Assembly: GCA_031273285.1 (NCBI GenBank)
Contig: JAISSE010000255.1
Location: 1 to 5,169 of the forward strand
DNA: 5,169 nucleotides
Direction: 5' to 3'
Source of the DNA: Prevotellaceae bacterium
Lineage (GTDB): Bacteria > Bacteroidota > Bacteroidia > Bacteroidales > UBA932
This document shows, piece after piece, positions 1-5,169 of the stretch. The position numbers and the translations under genes are program-made. The notes under the pieces are model-generated. The model had not been told where the DNA came from. It saw nothing but the letters and a program-made list of their open reading frames with translations, and made no database searches. Position 1 is the stretch's first letter, and each line of letters starts with the position of its first letter.

Positions 1-26
1 GGACAAATCAACGATTGAAGAAAATA

Positions 27-33
27 AGAGGGA
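27..33 (+). promoter_or_regulatory. Possible ribosome binding site deciding the start at 42
   Basis: AGAGGGA contains GAGG, which pairs with the 3' end of 16S rRNA, and sits 8 bases before the ATG at 42. It favours that start over the TTG at 15, which has no such sequence in front of it. Shine-Dalgarno sequences are often weak or absent in Bacteroidota, so this is supporting evidence only. Confidence 0.4.
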
Positions 34-41
34 ACGACCAA

Positions 42-260
42 ATGCGCCTTGATTATATAAGACGGAAAGAGAAAGAATTGAACTGGTTTCAGGGGATCTT
101 TGCGGTTATGGTTCCGATAGTAGGAATAACTCTTGTGATAAGAAGTGACCGGATATGGATTCTCATAGCGCTGGGTGTTCCGTTGGGACTGTACGGGATT
201 CTATTGCGGTATCAGAAATATGCCGTGAAAAAATACCTGAACCATGATTTATTGAGTTGA
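42..260 (+). CDS. Small two-helix membrane protein, function unknown
   Basis: I do not recognise this 72-residue protein. It has a charged, basic N-terminus (RLDYIRRKEKE), a hydrophobic segment at about residues 16-34, a short RSDR turn, a second hydrophobic segment at about 39-56, and a basic tail (RYQKYAVKK). By the positive-inside rule it should be a helical hairpin in the inner membrane with both ends in the cytoplasm. I chose the ATG at 42 because AGAGGGA at 27-33 lies 8 bases upstream. A TTG at 15 in the same frame would add nine residues, and the frame is open to the left edge, so a longer product cannot be excluded. Another frame reaching the left edge stops with TGA at 16-18, which could be the end of an upstream gene and would make this the last gene of an operon. 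The gene is followed directly by repeat-rich DNA. No domain or catalytic motif is visible. Confidence 0.6.
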   Translation: MRLDYIRRKEKELNWFQGIFAVMVPIVGITLVIRSDRIWILIALGVPLGLYGILLRYQKYAVKKYLNHDLLS

Positions 261-266
261 GAGTGG

Positions 267-302
267 ATTAGCAATTACGAATTAGCAATTACAAATTACG
301 AA
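267..302. repeat. AT-rich tandem repeat, about 14-bp period
   Basis: ATTAGCAATTACGA (267-280) is followed at once by ATTAGCAATTACAA (281-294) and a partial third copy, ATTACGAA (295-302). The last nine bases, AATTACGAA at 294-302, are the exact reverse complement of TTCGTAATT at 421-429, so related sequence lies on the far side of the REP-like element in opposite orientation. I associate such 'attacgaatta' strings with Bacteroidota intergenic DNA; that is from memory, not a search. Confidence 0.65.
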
Positions 303-303
303 G

Positions 304-363
304 GTCTCTACAATGCACAAACACAGACGCGGCATGTAGAGACGTGGCGCGCCGCGTCTCCAC
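304..363. repeat. REP-like imperfect palindrome of the GTAGAGACG type
   Basis: The 28-bp core at 336-363 is an imperfect palindrome. GTAGAGACGTGGC (336-348) pairs with GCCGCGTCTCCAC (351-363) over 13 positions, with one mismatch and one G-T wobble. Just upstream GTCTCTAC at 304-311 is the exact reverse complement of GTAGAGAC at 336-343, and the match continues through AATGC/GCAT with one extra base, so the middle arm can pair with either side. This three-armed design resembles repetitive extragenic palindromes mobilised by REP-associated (RAYT) transposases in other bacteria. No transposase is present here. It could act as a transcription terminator or transcript-end stabiliser for the gene ending at 260, but it has no U-run. 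Confidence 0.6.
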
Positions 364-385
364 GGCGGCATTGCGGAAACAGGAC
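364..385. repeat. Left arm of an inverted repeat pair
   Basis: These 22 bases match the reverse complement of 564-585 at 17 of 22 positions when aligned by eye, with the shared core GCGGCATTG. This arm directly follows the REP-like palindrome, and its partner lies six bases after a second GTCTCC-containing sequence at 554-559. The arms enclose about 180 bp with no gene, consistent with a small nonautonomous element or an inverted duplication of one repeat. Confidence 0.5.
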
Positions 386-471
386 ATCGTAATTTTTAAT
401 TGACTGCGTCAAACTTGCGTTTCGTAATTCGGAAGTGTTAATTCGTAAGTGATTTGTGACAGCGGCATTGC

Positions 472-489
472 CCGTCCCGTCAGGGACGG
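472..489. repeat. Small perfect hairpin, 7-bp stem
   Basis: CCGTCCC (472-478) pairs perfectly with GGGACGG (483-489) around the four-base loop GTCA. It has no downstream T-run and so is not a typical intrinsic terminator. A related word, TGTCCCGTTTA, follows at 502-512. I read it as part of the intergenic repeat mosaic. Confidence 0.5.
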
Positions 490-541
490 AATCTGAATAA
501 ATGTCCCGTTTATTTTGTACAATGCCTGAATTGACGACATT

Positions 542-553
542 GGGGCGCGCCCC
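542..553. repeat. Perfect 12-bp GC palindrome, probable REP remnant
   Basis: GGGGCGCGCCCC is self-complementary and is followed by GTCTCCGCG at 554-562. The REP-like element at 336-363 has the same order: a GGCGCGCC centre and then a GTCTCCACG arm. The matching left arm (expected GAGAC) is missing here, so this looks like half of a second REP-like copy. The identity is inferred from similarity within the window. Confidence 0.45.
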
Positions 554-563
554 GTCTCCGCGT

Positions 564-585
564 GTTCTGTCGCCACAATGCCGCA
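564..585. repeat. Right arm of an inverted repeat pair
   Basis: This is the reverse-complement partner of 364-385, with 17 of 22 matching positions. Mismatches are scattered, so the two copies have diverged and are not a recent duplication. It follows the GC-rich palindrome at 542-553, just as the left arm follows the REP-like palindrome. Confidence 0.5.
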
Positions 586-665
586 TGCCGAATTGCCTTT
601 CAGACAGACTCTACCCGACGACGGCTGTGAGCGGGACGCTTCGCCAAACGAAGAGGAGCGATAAC

Positions 666-755
666 TTACATACGCATGTAGCAAAATTTACTCCCGTATG
701 TAGCAAAATTTACATACGTATGTAAGCAATATCTACATACGTATGTAAGCGATGC
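666..755. repeat. Four tandem copies of a near-perfect palindrome, core TACATACGTATGTA
   Basis: Four 14-bp cores start at 667, 689, 711 and 734, so the spacing is 22, 22 and 23 bp, about two helical turns. Copies 3 (711-724) and 4 (734-747) are identical perfect palindromes; copy 3 extends to TTACATACGTATGTAA at 710-725. Copy 1 differs by one base. Copy 2 keeps the right half CGTATGTA but has a degenerate left half. Spacers are similar too (GCAAAAT twice, then GCAATAT). The identical spacer words mean this is not a CRISPR array. The regular phase and symmetric units would suit cooperative binding of a dimeric regulator upstream of the promoter at 885-914, but an expanded intergenic repeat explains it equally well. 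Confidence 0.7.
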
Positions 756-759
756 CTGC

Positions 760-815
760 CGGAGTATGTTCCGTATCCTCTCGTTTTCCCGGATTTACAG
801 CGGTTACATACTCCG
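760..815. repeat. Long hairpin reusing the GTATGT/ACATAC half-site
   Basis: CGGAGTATGT (760-769) is the exact reverse complement of ACATACTCCG (806-815). After a small internal loop (T770 against T804-T805), CCG (771-773) pairs with CGG (801-803), leaving a loop of about 27 bases. TTACATAC at 804-811 is the same half-site found in the tandem palindromes just upstream. There is no U-run, and it lies about 70 bp upstream of the predicted promoter, so it is either a spread pair of half-sites or a cruciform-prone repeat rather than an attenuator of the downstream operon. Confidence 0.5.
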
Positions 816-884
816 CACGGTTTGGTTTTGCGCATGACCGGACAGTCGCACTGCGTCTGCACCGGCGGAAACACCCGTTTTTCT

Positions 885-914
885 GTTGAGATTGCAAATT
901 AAATCGTATTTTTG
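885..914 (+). promoter_or_regulatory. Bacteroidota-type promoter for the phosphatase-kinase operon
   Basis: TATTTTTG at 907-914 fits the Bacteroidota -7 consensus TAnnTTTG exactly. GTTG at 885-888 matches three of four bases of the -33 TTTG element, with an 18-bp spacer, slightly short of the usual 19-21. Transcription would begin near 920, giving a leader of about 15 bases before the ATG at 935. No Shine-Dalgarno sequence lies in that leader, as is common in this phylum. Confidence 0.6.
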
Positions 915-934
915 CAGCGGATAAATTTTCTTGT

Positions 935-1471
935 ATGAAAAGGATTGTTTTGTTTGCTTTCAGTGTAATATCTTCGGTATTACTGTTTTCCCAGCCTGCG
1001 GTTAAGATAAATGACTGGGGTTTGGACAATCTGTACAGGGTCGATGAAGGAGTTTACCGTTCGGAACAGCCCAAACGGGAGCAGTTTGAAGCATTGGAAA
1101 AACACGGGATAAAAGAAATACTCAATTTAAGATACTGGCATTCCGACAAAAAATATACCCTGAACACCGGTCTCAGGCTGCACAGAGTGTACATGAACGC
1201 CCACAACGCCAACGATTACGACGTTGTATCCGCTCTGAAAATCATCCGGGACAGAAAAGGTCCGATACTGATACACTGCCATCACGGTTCCGACAGAACG
1301 GGACTGATAGTCGCAATGTACGGAATTGTGTTTCGGAATAAAACGAAGAAAGAGGCTATCGACGAGATGGTGAACGGGGGTTTCGGATTTCATAAAATCT
1401 ATGACAATATTCCGAAATACATTAATAATGTCGATGTGGACAACATCAAAAAACAGCTGAAGGTTAAATGA
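935..1471 (+). CDS. Secreted tyrosine/dual-specificity phosphatase, TpbA-like
   Basis: This 178-residue protein should hydrolyse phosphotyrosine, phosphoserine or phosphothreonine esters through a cysteinyl-phosphate intermediate. The signature CX5R loop is HCHHGSDRTG, with nucleophile Cys115 and Arg121. The family motif YRSEQP is at 41-46, a strand ending in LNLR at 63-66, and a GGFGFHKIYDNIPKYI segment at 148-163 closes the fold. The general acid is less certain; Asp94 or Asp96 are candidates. Residues 1-19 are a basic start plus a hydrophobic stretch ending in FSQ, a likely Sec signal peptide without a lipobox Cys, so the enzyme probably works in the periplasm. Its length suits a single catalytic domain. 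It resembles the TpbA type of periplasmic phosphatase known from Pseudomonas, which acts on a membrane diguanylate cyclase. Its TGA overlaps the kinase ATG as ATGA. The substrate is unknown; inositol or other small phosphates are alternatives. Confidence 0.88.
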   Translation: MKRIVLFAFSVISSVLLFSQPAVKINDWGLDNLYRVDEGVYRSEQPKREQFEALEKHGIKEILNLRYWHSDKKYTLNTGLRLHRVYMNAHNANDYDVVSALKIIRDRKGPILIHCHHGSDRTGLIVAMYGIVFRNKTKKEAIDEMVNGGFGFHKIYDNIPKYINNVDVDNIKKQLKVK

Positions 1472-4400
1472 AAAACAGACGTCGCATAGAAATCCTTACG
1501 GCGCTTCTGCTTTGCGCGGCGTTTTTTCTGCTTTCGCGTCTCACCGCAAACAGCCTCGAAAAGGGCGTTTCGGTGAATAATGTCGGCACAATAGAAAAAA
1601 CGCTGCAGGGTCTTCAAAACGAAAGCAGGGAAGTCATTTCGTGTGTCGTTTCCAACTGCCCGGACAGTATTGTTCCGAATTTCGACAGTATCCGTCCGAA
1701 AGAATTGCACGAAAAAGGCGTTTTTATCTTTGTTACCGACACGATTGTCTCAAACACGGAAAATCCTTCGGCAAGAATACTGTACTGGTCGGACAATCTT
1801 CCCGTTACCATAGAGCAGCTGGACAATATCACCGAGGAATCCAAATATCTGTATCTGGGCAACGGCAGGTATGTGGCGCAGGCATTCGTGCACGGACCGT
1901 TCAAATACATTACGCTCATACTTATCGAGAGAGAATATTTTTATCAGAATCAGTTTCTCAAAAACGAGACCAATCCGGTATTCAATTTTCCGAAAAACAT
2001 TATAATTCTGCCGCTGGGAGACATCGGCATTCCCGTAAAGGACATTAACGGAGTTCCGCTTTTTCTCGCCAATTCCGACATGCCTTCGACGGTAACATCC
2101 GGATTGTCGCTGCTTTTTCGCTGGCTGTCCGTCATTGCCGCCTGTTTTCTGATTGTGTTTGTTTTTCGCAATCCCGGATTATACGCGAAAAGCCTCTGGT
2201 ATTTGCTTCCCGCCTTCGTTCTGCTGTCGGGTCTGCGCATTTTTATTTTCCACAGTTCCGGTTTTTTCAGGGGCGATTTATACCTGTTTGCGCCCTCTCT
2301 TTATGCCGATTCGGCGTTTTTGCCGTCGCTGGGCGACCTTTTGCTGCATCTTCTGTTTTCATTTCTGTTTATCGTCATTTTGTTTTCGGCAAAGGAAGCG
2401 ATACGTGCGGTATTGAGCGGTAAGCGGACTGTTTTCGTCCTGTCGGGCATTTTGACTTCGCTGTTTCTCTGTGCGACCTTATACATAACCGAATCGCTGG
2501 CGTTCAATTCCGAAATATCGTTCAAGATATATAAAATGAGCGATGTAACGGTATATACCTTTCTGGCTTATTTTGTTCTTGTGCTTGTTTTTGCCCAGCT
2601 TTGCCTCCTTGTTTATCTGCATGTCTTCGTATCCGGCTTCGTCGGCACGGTCAAATATCTTGTCGTACAGGGAGCAGCAGCATTATTGACACTGTATCTG
2701 CTGACGGCGTTCAGGTACGAAAATCTGACTGTCCCTGCCCTGTTCCTCATCATTTATTATCTGTTTCTGAAGAAAGTACGTTCGGGACTGACAGTGTCCG
2801 CATTCGTCAGGCTGACGCTGTTTATTTCCCTGTACGTGTCTTTTTCGCTGATTGTGAATACAACCGAAAAGGAGCACAAGCAGAGGGAAGTTCTGGCGCA
2901 GGGGCTTCTTGCCGAAAGCGACCCCGTGGCGGAAATGCTGCTCAAGGACATGGAAAAGAAAATATCCGCCGACCCGTATATTAAAAAGATACTGCATTCC
3001 GATTTGTTTGACGATACGGATTTGTACGAAGTTCTTACCGACAAATATTTCAGGGGATATTTTCAGCGCTACGAGTTGATATATCATGTATGCCGACCCC
3101 GGATGATTCTGCATATCAGGGAAGAAAACAAGAGTGAAGACTGTATCGAATTTTTCATGAGGGAAAAAAGCAGAGGGAATCCGCTGTCGGGCAGTTTGCA
3201 TTTTCGGTTTATGAACAATTATTGGGGACGGATACATTATCTCGGCGATTTCAAGTTTGCCGAAGCGAAAGATACCGCGTTTCTGTTTCTGGAACTGTAT
3301 TCGAAACGCGAAATCGAATCGTCTGTCGGTTATCCCGAACTGCTGAGGTTCGAATCCGGCGGAATCAACTACGAAGCGGCGGGATACTCGTATGCCAAAT
3401 ATTCCGACGGAAAGCGTGTCAGCAAGGTCGGAAGCTACGACTACAGTTTTGAACTGACGTCGAAAGGATACCGGGACGGTTTTTTCGAAACGGACGGATA
3501 TTCGCATTATTCACTGACGACGAAGGACGGAAATGTGGCGATTTTGAGTTTCCCGAAACTCGATTTTTCGGGAGTAGTGTCGATATTTTCGTATTCCTTT
3601 GTGATTGTTATCGTTCTGCTGTTTCTTCTCCTGCTTGCCGCCGGCTTGAAACCGGAAATTTCGACCAGCAAAAACAGTTATCGCTGGAAAATAACCCTTG
3701 TCATCCTTGTGGGAATCATCGGCGCCCTGACCACCCTGACCATAGCGATGCTTGCCTATACCATCAGCCAGAGCGAGAAAAAGAACCTTGAGACGATACA
3801 CAGCAAAATGCAGTCGACAATAATCGAACTTGACCAAAGTCTGTACGACACCGAAAAGATTGTCCCGGAGATGCATACCGGTCTGGAAGCAACTTTGGTG
3901 GTACTGTCCAACGCTTTCAACACCGACCTGAACATATACGACATGTCGGGCGATCTGATTGTATCGTCGCGGAACGAAATCTTTGAAAAGGATCTGATAG
4001 GCACGAAGATGAACCGGGACGCTCTCCATACTCTTTCAACCGAAAAACAGTCGAAATTCATTCATACCGAACGTATCGGAACAATATCCTACTATTCGTC
4101 CTACACCACATACTATAACCGGCAGGGAAACGCTCTCGCATATTTGAACATACTGTATTTCAACAATCAGGCAGAGTTCAGAACCGAACTGCTGTCGCTG
4201 ACGGGCGCAATAATGAATATCTATATTTTTCTGATTGTCATAGGCATTGCCCTTTCGATATTCGCATCGAACCAAATCACGCGCCCGCTGGATCTGGTGC
4301 GTCGGAAAATGGCTGAACTGAATTTCACCGAGCGACCGGAACCGATAGACTATAAGGGGAATAACGAACTTGGAGATTTGGTCGGAGTATATAACCGAAT

Positions 4401-5112
4401 GATTGGAGAACTTGCCGAAAGCGCAAAGATTATGGCAGAAAACGAACGCGAATCGGCATGGCGGGAAATGGCGCGGCAAATCGCTCACGAAATAAAAAAC
4501 CCGCTGACGCCGATGAAATTAAATATTCAGCTGGCGCTTCGGATGAAGCAAGAAAACCGCAGGGGCTGGCAGGAAAAAATGGACGCGGCTATCCGCTCGA
4601 CCCTCGAACAGATAGACATACTGTCGTACATTGCGTCGGAGTTTTCGAACTTTGCGCGCATGGGCAAGGTCGAACTGGAACCCGTGGATTTGTCGCAGGC
4701 AATATCGTCGGCGGTATCTCTGTTTTCCGGCTACAGCGGCGTGGAAATCAATTACGGTAACGGCAAAAGGGAATGTCGGGTTAAAGCCAACCGGGAACAG
4801 ATGCAGAGAGTGCTGACCAATATGCTGAAAAATTCGATACAGGCGGTTGAAAATGTCCCGAATCCGAAAATCACGATCGTGCTGGAAGAGCAAGAAAACA
4901 GTCATGTGATAAGAATTTCCGACAACGGCGCGGGTATTTCCGACGAGGTCGCCAAAAATCTGTTTTACCCCAATTTTACGACCAAATCGGGCGGGACGGG
5001 TCTCGGACTGGCAATATCAAAAAGCATAGTCGAAAGTTTCGGCGGCACAATAGTCTTTATTCCCGACACGGCAGGAGCCTGTTTCGAAATAACGCTGCCG
5101 AAAATAACGTGA
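1468..5112 (+). CDS. Large polytopic sensor histidine kinase, NtrY-like catalytic core
   Basis: This 1214-residue membrane kinase should autophosphorylate on His1007 and pass phosphate to a response regulator not in the window. By eye: TM1 (about 9-26), extracytoplasmic region 1 (27-210), eight helices (212-464), extracytoplasmic region 2 (465-703), TM10 (703-725), TM11 (742-766), a PAS/Cache-like extracytoplasmic region 3 (767-912), TM12 (913-934), HAMP (about 933-985, Pro940, Glu967), the phosphoacceptor domain with REMARQIAHEIKNPLTPMKL, and the ATPase domain. Basic loops (308-320, 435-438, 726-741) place the topology consistently. The N-box has Asn1118 and Asn1122, G1 is DNGAG (1152-1156), F-box phenylalanines are 1166 and 1170, and G2 is GGTGLGL (1175-1181), so it looks fully active. 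HExxN suggests phosphatase activity as well. The H-box is NtrY-like, but NtrY's PAS domain after HAMP is missing and the protein is much longer. GAAGG at 1459-1463, inside the phosphatase gene, may help reinitiation. Cys59/Cys64 and Cys542/Cys559 could form disulfides. The stimulus is unknown. Confidence 0.9.
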   Translation: MKNRRRIEILTALLLCAAFFLLSRLTANSLEKGVSVNNVGTIEKTLQGLQNESREVISCVVSNCPDSIVPNFDSIRPKELHEKGVFIFVTDTIVSNTENPSARILYWSDNLPVTIEQLDNITEESKYLYLGNGRYVAQAFVHGPFKYITLILIEREYFYQNQFLKNETNPVFNFPKNIIILPLGDIGIPVKDINGVPLFLANSDMPSTVTSGLSLLFRWLSVIAACFLIVFVFRNPGLYAKSLWYLLPAFVLLSGLRIFIFHSSGFFRGDLYLFAPSLYADSAFLPSLGDLLLHLLFSFLFIVILFSAKEAIRAVLSGKRTVFVLSGILTSLFLCATLYITESLAFNSEISFKIYKMSDVTVYTFLAYFVLVLVFAQLCLLVYLHVFVSGFVGTVKYLVVQGAAALLTLYLLTAFRYENLTVPALFLIIYYLFLKKVRSGLTVSAFVRLTLFISLYVSFSLIVNTTEKEHKQREVLAQGLLAESDPVAEMLLKDMEKKISADPYIKKILHSDLFDDTDLYEVLTDKYFRGYFQRYELIYHVCRPRMILHIREENKSEDCIEFFMREKSRGNPLSGSLHFRFMNNYWGRIHYLGDFKFAEAKDTAFLFLELYSKREIESSVGYPELLRFESGGINYEAAGYSYAKYSDGKRVSKVGSYDYSFELTSKGYRDGFFETDGYSHYSLTTKDGNVAILSFPKLDFSGVVSIFSYSFVIVIVLLFLLLLAAGLKPEISTSKNSYRWKITLVILVGIIGALTTLTIAMLAYTISQSEKKNLETIHSKMQSTIIELDQSLYDTEKIVPEMHTGLEATLVVLSNAFNTDLNIYDMSGDLIVSSRNEIFEKDLIGTKMNRDALHTLSTEKQSKFIHTERIGTISYYSSYTTYYNRQGNALAYLNILYFNNQAEFRTELLSLTGAIMNIYIFLIVIGIALSIFASNQITRPLDLVRRKMAELNFTERPEPIDYKGNNELGDLVGVYNRMIGELAESAKIMAENERESAWREMARQIAHEIKNPLTPMKLNIQLALRMKQENRRGWQEKMDAAIRSTLEQIDILSYIASEFSNFARMGKVELEPVDLSQAISSAVSLFSGYSGVEINYGNGKRECRVKANREQMQRVLTNMLKNSIQAVENVPNPKITIVLEEQENSHVIRISDNGAGISDEVAKNLFYPNFTTKSGGTGLGLAISKSIVESFGGTIVFIPDTAGACFEITLPKIT

Positions 5113-5169
5113 CGGAAAACCGCGACTTACTCGGAATTACCACGAATTAATGTCCACTGATTTTTTATC
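5113..5169. other. Downstream flank, no terminator seen
   Basis: The 57 bases after the kinase stop hold no convincing hairpin with a T-run. GAATTA occurs twice (5134-5139 and 5144-5149), resembling the AT-rich repeats at 267-302. An ATG at 5150 opens a frame (MSTDFL) that runs off the window, too short to judge. The operon could continue past the right edge. Confidence 0.4.

Larger units (their letters stand above)
261..934. other. Repeat-rich intergenic region of 674 bp with no convincing gene
   Basis: Open frames on both strands here are short, lack ribosome binding sites, run across palindromes and give low-complexity, Arg/Cys/Ser-rich translations, so I treat none as a gene. The stretch holds several repeat classes, listed separately: AT-rich tandem units, a REP-like palindrome, an inverted pair of 22-bp arms, two small GC-rich hairpins, a tandem array of a 14-bp palindrome and a long hairpin. 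The promoter of the downstream operon is at its right end. Short words such as GCGGCATTG (365-373, 462-470, and reversed at 576-584) recur through it, suggesting accumulation or rearrangement of small mobile repeats. No tRNA, rRNA or known riboswitch is recognisable. Confidence 0.75.

Noticed and set aside
1..18. Tail of an upstream gene ending with TGA at 16-18
   Set aside because: Plausible from gene spacing, but only five codons are visible, so it cannot be supported as a feature.
639..653. CTTCG/CGAAG hairpin as a terminator
   Set aside because: The stem is only five pairs with a five-base loop, no T-run follows, and no gene ends just upstream.
501..725. Forward open frame of 74 codons in the intergenic region
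   Set aside because: It runs through the GC palindrome, the inverted arm and the tandem palindromes, has no ribosome binding site, and gives a Cys/Arg/Thr-rich product without recognisable features.
666..755. Possible CRISPR array
   Set aside because: Units follow each other with 7-9 bp between palindromic cores and near-identical spacers, so there are no unique spacers, and no cas gene is nearby.
733..1029. Reverse-strand open frame of 98 codons overlapping the phosphatase start
   Set aside because: It covers the promoter, the hairpin and the signal-peptide region of the phosphatase, and lacks its own promoter or ribosome binding site.
2683..3507. Long reverse-strand open frame (274 codons) inside the kinase gene
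   Set aside because: The forward frame is a continuous kinase with intact domains. The reverse product is rich in Arg, Gln and Phe with no domain, as expected of a shadow frame.
5113..5122. CGG-AAAA-CCG hairpin as terminator of the operon
   Set aside because: A three-pair stem is too weak, and no T-run follows it.
5150..5169. Start of another gene (ATG at 5150, frame MSTDFL)
   Set aside because: Only six codons are visible, no ribosome binding site precedes it, and the surrounding sequence resembles AT-rich intergenic repeat.

Overview
The window looks like chromosomal DNA of a member of the Bacteroidota, probably the Bacteroidales. Three things point there. The one good promoter has the TAnnTTTG type of -7 element used by that phylum's primary sigma factor. 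The phosphatase gene behind it has no Shine-Dalgarno sequence. The large gene-free stretch carries palindromic and AT-rich intergenic repeats of a kind I associate with Bacteroidota genomes. The order-level assignment is inference, since there is no rRNA or other marker gene here.

Layout: (1) 42-260 is a short gene for a two-helix membrane protein of unknown function, probably the last gene of an operon entering from the left. (2) 261-934 has no convincing gene. It is a mosaic of repeats: AT-rich 14-bp tandem units (267-302), a REP-like GC-rich palindrome (304-363), an inverted pair of 22-bp arms (364-385 and 564-585), small hairpins (472-489, 542-553), four tandem copies of a palindrome with core TACATACGTATGTA (666-755), a long hairpin reusing the same half-site (760-815), and a Bacteroidota-type promoter (885-914). 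(3) 935-1471 encodes a secreted cysteine-dependent tyrosine/dual-specificity phosphatase resembling the periplasmic TpbA type. (4) 1468-5112 overlaps it by the four bases ATGA and encodes a 1214-residue sensor histidine kinase. The kinase has an estimated 12 membrane helices, three large extracytoplasmic regions, HAMP, an NtrY-like H-box and a complete ATPase domain. (5) 5113-5169 is noncoding or at most the first codons of another gene.

The phosphatase and the kinase almost certainly share one transcript and are translationally coupled. The most interesting reading, which is inference, is that a periplasmic phosphatase and a multi-domain envelope sensor form one signalling unit: the phosphatase may act on the sensor's outer domains, on its ligand, or on the same stress. 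No response regulator lies in the window, so the output of the system is unknown.
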